Part shown: positions 57,244 through 64,000 of the stretch, piece after piece | Position numbering within the stretch: position 1 is the stretch's first letter | Layout of the letters: the number at the start of each line of letters is the position of its first letter | Source of the DNA: Actinophytocola oryzae | GTDB taxonomy: Bacteria > Actinomycetota > Actinomycetes > Mycobacteriales > Pseudonocardiaceae | Direction of reading: 5' to 3' | DNA length: 64,000 bases | Assembly (NCBI RefSeq): GCF_004364325.1 | Contig: NZ_SOCP01000016.1 | Coordinates: 1-64,000, forward strand | The notes under the pieces: model-generated | Told to the model about the DNA's origin: nothing | Database searches by the model: none | What the model saw: only the letters and a program-made list of their open reading frames with translations | Made by a program: the position numbers and the translations under genes

Positions 57244-58339
57244 GGGGTACCTCGCAGCGAACGACCCAGTTCGCGCCGACCGGGCCCGCGGTGAGGGTGC
57301 TCCCGACCAGCTCAGCCCGTTCCCGCATGCCCCGCAAGCCATGCCCACCCCGGGTCGGCGGCCCGGTCAGGGGGTTCTCGACGTGCAGGGCGACGGCAGT
57401 GCCGCCGCCGCACAGCTCGACCCGAACCGGTTGCCCCGGCGCGTGTTTGCGGGTGTTCGTCAACGCTTCCACGGCGATCGACGCCAGCACGTCGGCGACC
57501 GTCGCGGGGACGTCCGTGTCGCCGGTGACGGTCAGCCGCACCGGGGTGCCGGTCGCCATGCCGGCCTGGTCCACAAGGGAAGCCAGAGTCACGTCGAGCG
57601 GGTCGTCGAACGAACGCAGGGCGTCGACCGCCTTCTTGGCCTCGTCCAGGCCACCGGCGGCCATCGCCCGTGCGCGCCGCACCCTGGTCGCCACCTCGGC
57701 GTCGTCCCGGGTGGACACGACGGCGTCGAGCGCGTCCAGCTGCAGCACCAGGCCACCGAGTGTGTGCGCCAGCACGTCGTGCAGGTCGCGGGCGATGCGG
57801 GCGCGTTCACCCAGCACCGCCGCGTCGGCCCGGCGCCTCGCCAGCGCCTGCTCGGTGCGGCGCTCCAGCGTGCCGTTCCGGCTCAGGAACCCGATCACGG
57901 CCGCGATCGCCACGGTGAACAGCACCGCGAACGGGTCGCCGGTCCCGTGGAACGCGGGGATCGCCAGGCTGACGAAGTACGCCACGACGGCGACCGGCAG
58001 CACACCCGCGGTCAACGGCACCGCGACATCCACAGCGGACACGACAGCGAGCACTCCCGCCGACACCAGGATCGGACTCGACGTCACACCCGCGCCGACA
58101 CACATCGCACCGATCGTCAGCACCAGCGCCCAGCCGAGCATCCGCCACGGCTGCGCCAGCCCGCGACCCAGGACGGCGAGCACGACCCAGACCGCCAGCG
58201 CGGCCACCACCAGAACGGACCCGGCCGCGGGCGTCCGGTGGTGCGGCAGCACGAACTCCAGCGACACGACCATCCCGATGCCGACAGCGTGCAGGCACAA
58301 CCGCAACACCCGCTCACGCACTCCCATACCGTCCATCAT
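57236..58339 (-). CDS. Sensor histidine kinase, HisKA_3 type
   Basis: 367 residues from ATG 58339 (a further ATG at 58327 is possible). Six or so membrane segments in the first 170 residues, then the HisKA_3 motif [17 protein letters not shown] with the phospho-His, and a C-terminal HATPase with [12 protein letters not shown] and the G-box [16 protein letters not shown]. Pairs with the response regulator it overlaps. Divergent from a small membrane protein gene 93 bases away. The signal is likely sensed in the membrane. Confidence 0.94.
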   Translation of the reverse strand: MMDGMGVRERVLRLCLHAVGIGMVVSLEFVLPHHRTPAAGSVLVVAALAVWVVLAVLGRGLAQPWRMLGWALVLTIGAMCVGAGVTSSPILVSAGVLAVVSAVDVAVPLTAGVLPVAVVAYFVSLAIPAFHGTGDPFAVLFTVAIAAVIGFLSRNGTLERRTEQALARRRADAAVLGERARIARDLHDVLAHTLGGLVLQLDALDAVVSTRDDAEVATRVRRARAMAAGGLDEAKKAVDALRSFDDPLDVTLASLVDQAGMATGTPVRLTVTGDTDVPATVADVLASIAVEALTNTRKHAPGQPVRVELCGGGTAVALHVENPLTGPPTRGGHGLRGMRERAELVGSTLTAGPVGANWVVRCEVPRA

Positions 58340-58432
58340 CACCGCCCGCAGGCGCCGCGCCCAGCATCTCCACCCGAATCTCCACCCATCGGGCTGATCC
58401 ACACGACGGCCGAGTCCCGCATCGTCGAAACC

Positions 58433-58909
58433 ATGAACAACCCGGCTCCGCTCAACATCGCGATCACCGTGGTGGTCCTGGCCTTGCTGCTGGCCCGCCA
58501 GCTCACCGCCCGCCCGTTACGGGACAAACCGACGATCGGCGTCATCCTGGTCGTCTTCGGACTGGTGGAGTCCGCGCGGTTCTTCACGGACCACCACCCG
58601 AACGTGGGCGACGTCGCACTGATGGTGCTGAGCCTCGCCATCGGCTCCGCACTGGCCGCGGTGCGCGCCCTCTTCACGATCCGCATCTGGTCACAGAACG
58701 GCCGGCCCATGCGTCAGGGCAACGCACTGACGGCAGTGCTGTGGCTGGTGAGCCTCGGCCAGCACCTCCTGACCGACCAGTTCGTCATGGCGGGTGCGGG
58801 CACGGCGACGATCCTGTGCTACTTCGGCGTGGTGCTCATCGTGCAGCGCGCGGTCCTGCTCACCCGCGCCCGCAGGACCGGGTTGCGCCACGCTGACGTC
58901 ACCACGTGA
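58433..58909 (+). CDS. Small membrane protein divergent from the two-component system
   Basis: 158 residues with about four membrane segments (LNIAITVVVLALLLARQ, TIGVILVVFGLV, ALMVLSLAIGSALAAVRALF, and a final one TATILCYFGVVLIVQ). Similar in outline to actinomycete DUF-type membrane proteins beside NarL pairs. Its position suggests control by the adjacent regulator. ATG at 58433 has no clear ribosome site. Confidence 0.75.
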   Translation: MNNPAPLNIAITVVVLALLLARQLTARPLRDKPTIGVILVVFGLVESARFFTDHHPNVGDVALMVLSLAIGSALAAVRALFTIRIWSQNGRPMRQGNALTAVLWLVSLGQHLLTDQFVMAGAGTATILCYFGVVLIVQRAVLLTRARRTGLRHADVTT

Positions 58910-58949
58910 CTGGCAGGGCGGCGAGTGCGCGAGCCGGGGTGCCTTCCCG

Positions 58950-59573
58950 CTAGCGCACGCCGGTGAGGAACGTCTCGAGGTGCGCCAGTGTGACGTTCAT
59001 GGCCGCCTCGAGTGGTTCGACGTCGAGCACGGTCTGTGCGAGCAGCACGCCGCCCTGCAGTGCGGACAGCAGCGCGAACGCGAGTTGCTCGAGGTCGGCG
59101 TCGGTCCGGAGGTCGCCCCGGTCGCGCATGGCTCGCAGGCCGTTGAGGATCAGGTCCTTCCACTGCAGGAAGCCGGTGGCCAGGTCGCCTCGGGTCTCCT
59201 CGTCGCTGACGGCCAGCTCGCCTGCCAGTGAGCCGAGGCTGCATCCCCGGCAGCCGGTCTGTCGTTGCTGGTCGATCGCCGCGTCGGCCCAGGCACGCAG
59301 TGCGTCGAAGCTGTCCAGCGCGGAGATCCGCGGCCTGCCCGAATCGAGGAACGACTCGGCCTGACGGGTGATGACCGCCCTGATCAGGGCCTGCTTGCTG
59401 TCGAAGTAGTGGTAGAGCTGCGAACCGCTCACGTCCGCGGCCGCCCGCACGTCCTCGATGCTCGTCCCCGCGACGCCCTGTCTCGCGATGAGCGCGATCG
59501 CGGCTTCGAGGATGCGTTCCCTGGTGGCCCGCCCCTTCGGAGTCAGGCGACGCGGCTGTGTTGCTTCCACCAC
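58950..59573 (-). CDS. TetR-family transcriptional repressor
   Basis: 207 residues. N-terminal helix-turn-helix: RERILEAAIALIARQGVAGTSIEDVRAAADVSGSQLYHYFDSKQALI. A ligand-binding helical domain follows, including an unusual CRGCSLGS motif near residue 110 that might sense a reactive compound or bind a ligand. GTG start at 59573. Divergent from an SDR-hydrolase-epimerase operon, with two matching palindromes between them, so it probably represses that operon and itself. Confidence 0.94.
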   Translation of the reverse strand: MVEATQPRRLTPKGRATRERILEAAIALIARQGVAGTSIEDVRAAADVSGSQLYHYFDSKQALIRAVITRQAESFLDSGRPRISALDSFDALRAWADAAIDQQRQTGCRGCSLGSLAGELAVSDEETRGDLATGFLQWKDLILNGLRAMRDRGDLRTDADLEQLAFALLSALQGGVLLAQTVLDVEPLEAAMNVTLAHLETFLTGVR

Positions 59574-59592
59574 GACCCGAGCCTACCAAAAG

Positions 59593-59608
59593 TGGGTTGC
59601 ACAATCCA
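59593..59608. promoter_or_regulatory. TetR operator 1
   Basis: TGGGTTGCACAATCCA, a palindrome of form TGGRTTG-N2-CAAYCCA, in the divergent region. Nearly identical in reverse orientation to the second site 32 bases away. The closest to the tetR start. Confidence 0.75.
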
Positions 59609-59624
59609 GTTTGTGGTGTAGTTT

Positions 59625-59640
59625 TGGATTGATCAACCCA
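59625..59640. promoter_or_regulatory. TetR operator 2
   Basis: TGGATTGATCAACCCA, the same palindromic form as operator 1, with centres 32 bases apart, about three helical turns, so two dimers could bind on one DNA face. Lies 14 bases before the SDR gene start. Confidence 0.75.
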
Positions 59641-59654
59641 GAAAGTGAGGCTCG

Positions 59655-60392
59655 ATGTCCACCCGAACTGCTCTGGTGACCGGCGCGACCGCCGGCATCG
59701 GCCGCGCGGTCGCGCTGCGGCTGGCGGCCGACGGTCTCCACGTGGTCGCGCACGGCCGCGACCCCGAACGCGGCGCCAAGCTGACGAAGGAGATCACCGC
59801 GAGTGGCGGCACCGCCCGCTTCCTGACCGCGGACCTCGCGAACGCCGACGAGGTCACCGCACTCGCGAGGGCGGCTGGCGAGGTGGACGTCCTGGTGAAC
59901 AACGCCGGGATCTACGCGTTGACCAGCACGCCCGACACCACGGTCGAGAGCTTCGACCGGCACTTCGCCGTCAACACGCGGGCTCCGTTCCTGCTCGTCG
60001 GCGCGCTCGCCCCGGCCATGGCCGAACGCGGACACGGCGCCATCGTCAACATCACGGCCTCCTCGGCGACGTCACCGGCACCGGTCGGCGCCGCCTACGG
60101 CGCGTCGAAGGCCGCGATGGAACTGCTGACCCGCTCGTGGGCCGCCGAGTTCGGCGCGCGCGGGGTCCGCGTCAACGGGGTCTCCCCCGGCCCGGTCCGG
60201 ACCGCGGGCACCAGCGCGTTGTTCGGCGAGGCCATCGAGGCGGTCGGCCAGGCCAACCTGCGCTCGCGGATCGGCGAACCCGAGGAGATCGCCGGGATCG
60301 TGCGGTTCCTGGTCGACGACGACAGCAGCTACGTCAACGGCACCGTCGTGCTCGCCAACGGCGGCGTACGCAGCGCCATGCCCGCCGCCTGA
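59655..60392 (+). CDS. Short-chain dehydrogenase/reductase
   Basis: 245 residues, complete SDR: TGATAGIG cofactor loop (10-17), NNAG, Ser in NITASSA, catalytic YGASK (Tyr/Lys), and PGPVRTAG. NAD(P)(H)-dependent oxidoreductase; substrate unknown. First gene of the TetR-controlled operon with the hydrolase and epimerase-like genes; GTGAGG ribosome site. Confidence 0.95.
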   Translation: MSTRTALVTGATAGIGRAVALRLAADGLHVVAHGRDPERGAKLTKEITASGGTARFLTADLANADEVTALARAAGEVDVLVNNAGIYALTSTPDTTVESFDRHFAVNTRAPFLLVGALAPAMAERGHGAIVNITASSATSPAPVGAAYGASKAAMELLTRSWAAEFGARGVRVNGVSPGPVRTAGTSALFGEAIEAVGQANLRSRIGEPEEIAGIVRFLVDDDSSYVNGTVVLANGGVRSAMPAA

Positions 60393-60417
60393 CCCACGTT
60401 CACCGGAGGTAACCACC

Positions 60418-61326
60418 ATGCCCGACACACTGCGCGAACACGACACCGCCTACGCCTGGCTCCCCGCGGGCTTCGAGGTCCACACCGCCACCACCAACGG
60501 AACCCGGCTCTCGGCGGCGGTGGGCGGCCACGGACCGACGATGGTGCTCCTGCACGGCTGGCCCCAGACCGGCCGCGCCTGGGCCAGGGTCATGCCCGCC
60601 CTCGCCGAGCACCACACGCTCGTCGTCCCCGACCTGCGTGGCACCGGCGCCAGCGACCGCCCGGCCGACGGCTACGCCAAACGCGACCAGGTCGAGGACG
60701 TGCGCGGCCTCCTCGCCGCCCTCGGCCGCACCGGTCCGGTCGTCGTGGTCGGCCACGACATCGGCAGCATGATCGCCTTCGCCTGGGCGGTGCACCGGCC
60801 CGAGGACCTCGCGGCCGTCGTGCTGCTCGACGCCTACCAGCCGGGTGTCGACCTGGAACAGTCGATGAACGTCGTCACCGGCGGCTCGTGGCACTTCGGG
60901 TTCTTCATGGCACCGGGCATCCCCGAGATGCTCTTCGCGGGCCACGAACAGGAGTTCGTCGAGACGACCTTCACCGCCCTGAGCGCGTCACCGACCTTCA
61001 CCGAGGAGGAGCTGGCCTACTACGCCCACGCCTACTCGGGGCCCGATCGTCTGCGCGGCGGTTTCGGGCACTACCGCACGCTTCTCGACGACGGCCGCGA
61101 GAACCGGGCGGCACTGGAGTCCCACCGGATCACCGTGCCGATCCTGTCCGTCGGCGGCAGGAACTCCGTCGGGGACCAGACGACCGAGGCGCTCCGACCC
61201 CACGCCGACAACCTGACCGGACTGGTCGCGCCCACCGGGCACTTCGTCGCGGAGGAGGCCCCGGACTGGCTGGTGCGGACCGTGCGGACCTACCTCCACG
61301 ACCTCGGCACCGTGGGGACCGCGTGA
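60418..61326 (+). CDS. Alpha/beta hydrolase (epoxide hydrolase/dehalogenase-like)
   Basis: 302 residues. Oxyanion region VLLHGWPQTG, PDLRGTGASDRP, nucleophile Asp in VVVGHDIGSMIA (GHD, as in epoxide hydrolases and haloalkane dehalogenases), and a late catalytic His in APTGHFVAEEAP. ATG follows GGAGG. Overlaps the next gene by GTGA. Likely acts on a small toxic or signal compound that also inactivates TetR; the substrate is unknown. Confidence 0.93.
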   Translation: MPDTLREHDTAYAWLPAGFEVHTATTNGTRLSAAVGGHGPTMVLLHGWPQTGRAWARVMPALAEHHTLVVPDLRGTGASDRPADGYAKRDQVEDVRGLLAALGRTGPVVVVGHDIGSMIAFAWAVHRPEDLAAVVLLDAYQPGVDLEQSMNVVTGGSWHFGFFMAPGIPEMLFAGHEQEFVETTFTALSASPTFTEEELAYYAHAYSGPDRLRGGFGHYRTLLDDGRENRAALESHRITVPILSVGGRNSVGDQTTEALRPHADNLTGLVAPTGHFVAEEAPDWLVRTVRTYLHDLGTVGTA

Positions 61327-62207
61327 AGGTCCTGATCCTCGGCGCGACCGGCTTCGTGGGCAACGGCCTCGCCCGTCACCTCACCGCGCAAGGCCACCAC
61401 GTCACCGGCCTGGCCCGCACCGCGGAGGCGGCAGAAGCCCTGGCGGCACAAGGCATCACGCCGCTGCTGGGCGACCTGACGACGAGCCGGGCCGCCGCCG
61501 CGGCGGCCGACACCGTCATCTACGCGGCCCAACCGGACCCGCGGACCGAGGAGGAGGTCGTGGCAGGCATCCTCGATGCGCTCGCGGGCAGTGGGAAGAC
61601 CTTCGTGTTCACCTCCGGCACCGGCGTGCTCATGCAGCGCACGGCCGGCGCGTGGAGCGAGGACTGTTTCGCCGAGGACGACCCGTTCACCGTCGAACCA
61701 CTGGCGGCAGGCCGGCTGGCCGTCGAGAACCTCGTCCGGGCCGCGAACACCGCCGGCCTGCGCACGATCGTCGTCCGGCCGGGCCTGATCTGGGGTCCCG
61801 GCGACCACGGGCACGTGTCGATGATCTACCGCGCCGCGGCGCGGACCGGCGCGGCCTGTTACGTCGGCGAGGGGTTGAACACCTACTCCCATGTCCACCT
61901 CGACGACGTCACCCGGCTGTTCACCCTCGCGATGGCGAACGGTACCGGCGGCGCGCTCTACCACGCGGTCGCGGGCGAGGTCCCGAACCGGTGGATAGCC
62001 GAAGCGGTCGCGCGGGACCTGGGCTGTCCCACCAGAAGCCTGACCCCGGACGAGGCGGCGACCGTCTGGGGCGAGTTCGACGCGCTCCTGCTCGGCGCGT
62101 CGAGCCGCAGCCGCGCACCACGTTCGCGTCAGGAACTCGGCTGGACGCCCCGCCACACCGACATGCTCACCATGATCGGCGAACCCCGGCTGCGACAAGG
62201 GGTTTAG
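61323..62207 (+). CDS. NAD-dependent epimerase/dehydratase-like protein
   Basis: 294 residues, Rossmann fold start VKVLILGATGFVGNGLARHL (GxxGxxG), TGTGVLM near the active-site region, and RPGLIWGPGDHG typical of extended SDRs. The usual YxxxK is not evident, so it may act as an atypical reductase or NAD-binding regulator. GTG at 61323 overlaps the hydrolase. Third gene of the TetR operon. Confidence 0.88.
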   Translation: MKVLILGATGFVGNGLARHLTAQGHHVTGLARTAEAAEALAAQGITPLLGDLTTSRAAAAAADTVIYAAQPDPRTEEEVVAGILDALAGSGKTFVFTSGTGVLMQRTAGAWSEDCFAEDDPFTVEPLAAGRLAVENLVRAANTAGLRTIVVRPGLIWGPGDHGHVSMIYRAAARTGAACYVGEGLNTYSHVHLDDVTRLFTLAMANGTGGALYHAVAGEVPNRWIAEAVARDLGCPTRSLTPDEAATVWGEFDALLLGASSRSRAPRSRQELGWTPRHTDMLTMIGEPRLRQGV

Positions 62208-62219
62208 GCGCGTCGTCGC

Positions 62220-62918
62220 TCACCCGGTTCGCAGCGCCACCGTCGCGTTCTGGGCGTACTGCACGCAGTCCGCGTTGACCCAGACCTGGCGGCCGCCGTC
62301 GCCGTCGAACCTCGACTGGTGGGAGCGGCCCGTGGTCGAGTCGATGAGGAACATCGTCGCGGCGGCGCCGATGCCCTGGATGCGGTCGGCCGGGTCCCTG
62401 GTCGTGTTGACCACGGTCACGTGGGCGAAGTCCTCGGCGAACCGGACCGCGACGAACTCGTCGACGTCGGCCTTCACCCTGGTCCAGTACCTGCGCGCGG
62501 CCGGCCTGCAGTAGAACCTGGTGAGCCGCAGGAACGCCTGGGGCCTGCCGTTGTCCGGCAGCGGCGCGTCGTTGAGGCCGCCGCCGTCTACCGGCATCCG
62601 CACGCCGCCGATGAAGGCCGTGATCCGGGCGGTCGGGCGGCCCTGGGTGATCGTGGCGGTGATGTGGTCGGCGTCGCGGCCCGACACGAAACGGATCACC
62701 GCCGGGCCCTGGCCCCCGGGGGTGCCCGGCACGGTCACGGTCACCGGCTCGTTGCCGGGGGTGCGCGACCAGGTGATGGTGACCTCGGTAGACGTGCCGT
62801 CGACGGCCGTGTTGTAGAGGAAGACGCCGTAGAGCTGCGCGTGGTCCAGTTCGCCCAGCTCCGCGGTGTCACCCGGGAGGAGCGTGACGACCTGTCCGTC
62901 GCACCAGTCGATAGCCAT
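62220..62918 (-). CDS. Hypothetical protein
   Basis: 232 residues, beta-rich, soluble, beginning AIDWCDGQVVTLLPGDTAELGELDHAQLYG. No signal peptide, membrane segment or known motif. Lies between the convergent epimerase and a LuxR regulator. ATG at 62918 preceded by GAGAGGC. Looks like a real, unrecognised gene. Confidence 0.75.
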   Translation of the reverse strand: MAIDWCDGQVVTLLPGDTAELGELDHAQLYGVFLYNTAVDGTSTEVTITWSRTPGNEPVTVTVPGTPGGQGPAVIRFVSGRDADHITATITQGRPTARITAFIGGVRMPVDGGGLNDAPLPDNGRPQAFLRLTRFYCRPAARRYWTRVKADVDEFVAVRFAEDFAHVTVVNTTRDPADRIQGIGAAATMFLIDSTTGRSHQSRFDGDGGRQVWVNADCVQYAQNATVALRTG

Positions 62919-62997
62919 GTCTCTGCCTCTCCGGTTCGGGAAGAGGGAACACAGCCGAGGTTAGGAAGGCGCGGCGGGACCATCATCGGGGAAACCC

Positions 62998-64000
62998 CTA
63001 CAAGGAACCCGCGTCTTTGAGGGTGCCGTCCGAGGCGGTCAGCTGAGTGGCCAGCTCGGTCCTCGACCGGACGCCGAGCTTGCGGAACACGCGACTCAGG
63101 TGGGCCTCGACGGTCTTCTCGCTGACGAACAGCCGCTCGGCGATCTCGCGGTTCGTCAGCGCCTCCCTGGCCAGCCGCGCCACCCGCCGCTCGGACGGCG
63201 TCAGCGCGGGCAGGCCCGCGACCCGCGGCCTCCTCGGCCGGCCACCGCCGCGGGCCTGCCCGGTCCGCAACCGCTCGGCCAGCCGCGGCGCGTGGCACTC
63301 GGCCGCGAGTTCCGCCGCCCGACCCGCGGTGGCCCGCGCCGTGCCCCGGTCGCCGTCCCGCAGCTGCAGCTCGCTCAGCTCCGCCAGCGTGTGGGCCAGG
63401 TCCAACCGACCCTGTCCGCGCTGCAACAGGTCGACCGCCTCGGTCAGCCACCGGTGCCGGTCCGTGCCGTCGGCCAGTCCCGCCAGTGCCCGCAGCGCGG
63501 TCGCGACGTGGCGGGGGACGGCGAGCTGTCGTGCCAGCCGCAGCTGTTGCTCGGCCAGGGCCACGGCCTCGGTGTGCCGGCCTGCCTCCCGGTGTGCTTC
63601 CGCGGCCAGCAGGCGCCACGGCACGTCCCAGACGCCCGAGACGCCCCACCGCTCGTGCGACTGTCCACCCAGGACGGCGTCGGCCAGTGCGTCGGCGTGC
63701 TCGCCGCGGGCGAGGCGCAGTCTCGTGCGTGCCTCCAGCAGCCACATGTGGACGGACGCCGTCGGTGCCCGGTCACCGGACAGCACGCCCTTGTCCAGCA
63801 CGGCCTGGGCTTCCCGCAGCCGTCCCTGTTCGAGGTGGAGGTGCACGGCCGTGGACTCCAGCAGCGGCAGCCCGATGTTCGGCGCCGGCGCCGCGGCGGT
63901 GCCCAGCTCGACGTGCTCCTCGGCCTGCGCGAGGTCACCGCGCTGCAGTGCGATCCTGGCCAGGAAGCCGCGGACGATGCCGACGGGGAACAGCAGGCCG
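62998..64000 (-). CDS. LuxR-family (LAL-type) regulator, N-terminal part outside window
   Basis: At least 333 residues visible, open through the right edge. The C-terminal LuxR helix-turn-helix is LTPSERRVARLAREALTNREIAERLFVSEKTVEAHLSRVFRKLGV. Upstream lie TPR-like helical repeats (HLHLEQGRLREAQAVLD, RTRLRLARGEHADALAD), the arrangement of large ATP-binding LuxR (LAL) regulators. The P-loop, if present, is beyond the window. Function: transcriptional activator, target unknown. Confidence 0.92.
   Translation of the reverse strand, partial: GLLFPVGIVRGFLARIALQRGDLAQAEEHVELGTAAAPAPNIGLPLLESTAVHLHLEQGRLREAQAVLDKGVLSGDRAPTASVHMWLLEARTRLRLARGEHADALADAVLGGQSHERWGVSGVWDVPWRLLAAEAHREAGRHTEAVALAEQQLRLARQLAVPRHVATALRALAGLADGTDRHRWLTEAVDLLQRGQGRLDLAHTLAELSELQLRDGDRGTARATAGRAAELAAECHAPRLAERLRTGQARGGGRPRRPRVAGLPALTPSERRVARLAREALTNREIAERLFVSEKTVEAHLSRVFRKLGVRSRTELATQLTASDGTLKDAGSL

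Overview
This is a GC-rich (about 70%) actinomycete chromosome segment. The NRPS/MbtH/tryptophan-halogenase cluster, SARP and LuxR regulators, type VII-like small proteins, GAF-ANTAR proteins, aerobic cobalamin genes and an actinobacterial SOS box suggest a Pseudonocardiales-like organism (Saccharothrix, Lentzea, Actinosynnema or Kutzneria relatives). Genus cannot be fixed from the sequence.

Region 1 (1-18.1 kb) is the right part of a nonribosomal peptide cluster. A minus-strand megasynthase runs off the left edge. It is preceded by a stand-alone acyl-AMP ligase, a RebH/PrnA-type tryptophan halogenase, an ABC-2-like exporter pair and MbtH; a divergent threonine-synthase/cysteate-synthase-like PLP enzyme sits beside MbtH. 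The synthetase begins directly with a carrier domain, so the free ligase probably loads the starter acid. Binding-pocket residues read from the three complete A domains suggest Val, an Asp-like acidic residue, and Ser. A working hypothesis is that the acidic residue is cysteate made by the neighbouring PLP enzyme. Chlorotryptophan would enter at a module beyond the window.

Region 2 (18.1-27.7 kb) holds an ECF sigma factor/zinc-finger anti-sigma/ABC transporter operon, an MMPL exporter, two paralogous secreted PKD-domain proteins, a small membrane protein and an orphan protein of lower GC. Region 3 (28-38.7 kb) has a membrane-embedded NACHT NTPase with an extracytoplasmic C-terminal domain, a secreted alpha/beta hydrolase, an AfsR-like SARP regulator and a three-gene type VII-secretion-like operon.

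Region 4 (38.7-45.6 kb) carries a DinB-ankyrin protein, an Fpg/Nei glycosylase divergent from a LigD-type polymerase, three GAF-ANTAR-type proteins, Hsp20, and a STAS anti-sigma antagonist. Region 5 (45.6-52 kb) is a cobalamin-riboswitch operon: cbtB, cbtA, an FhuF-like 2Fe-2S protein, cobK and cobN. These genes join cobalt uptake to aerobic corrin-ring synthesis.

Region 6 (52-64 kb) has an N-terminally truncated FGGY kinase, three linked genes of which two encode YbjQ/heavy-metal-binding-like proteins, a mini zinc protease overlapping tail-to-tail with a small gene under a LexA-type SOS box, a NarL-type two-component system, a TetR gene divergent from an SDR/hydrolase/epimerase operon with two matching palindromic operators, an unrecognised protein, and the C-terminal part of a LuxR (LAL-type) regulator running off the right edge. 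Most operons use ATGA or GTGA overlaps, which suggests translational coupling.
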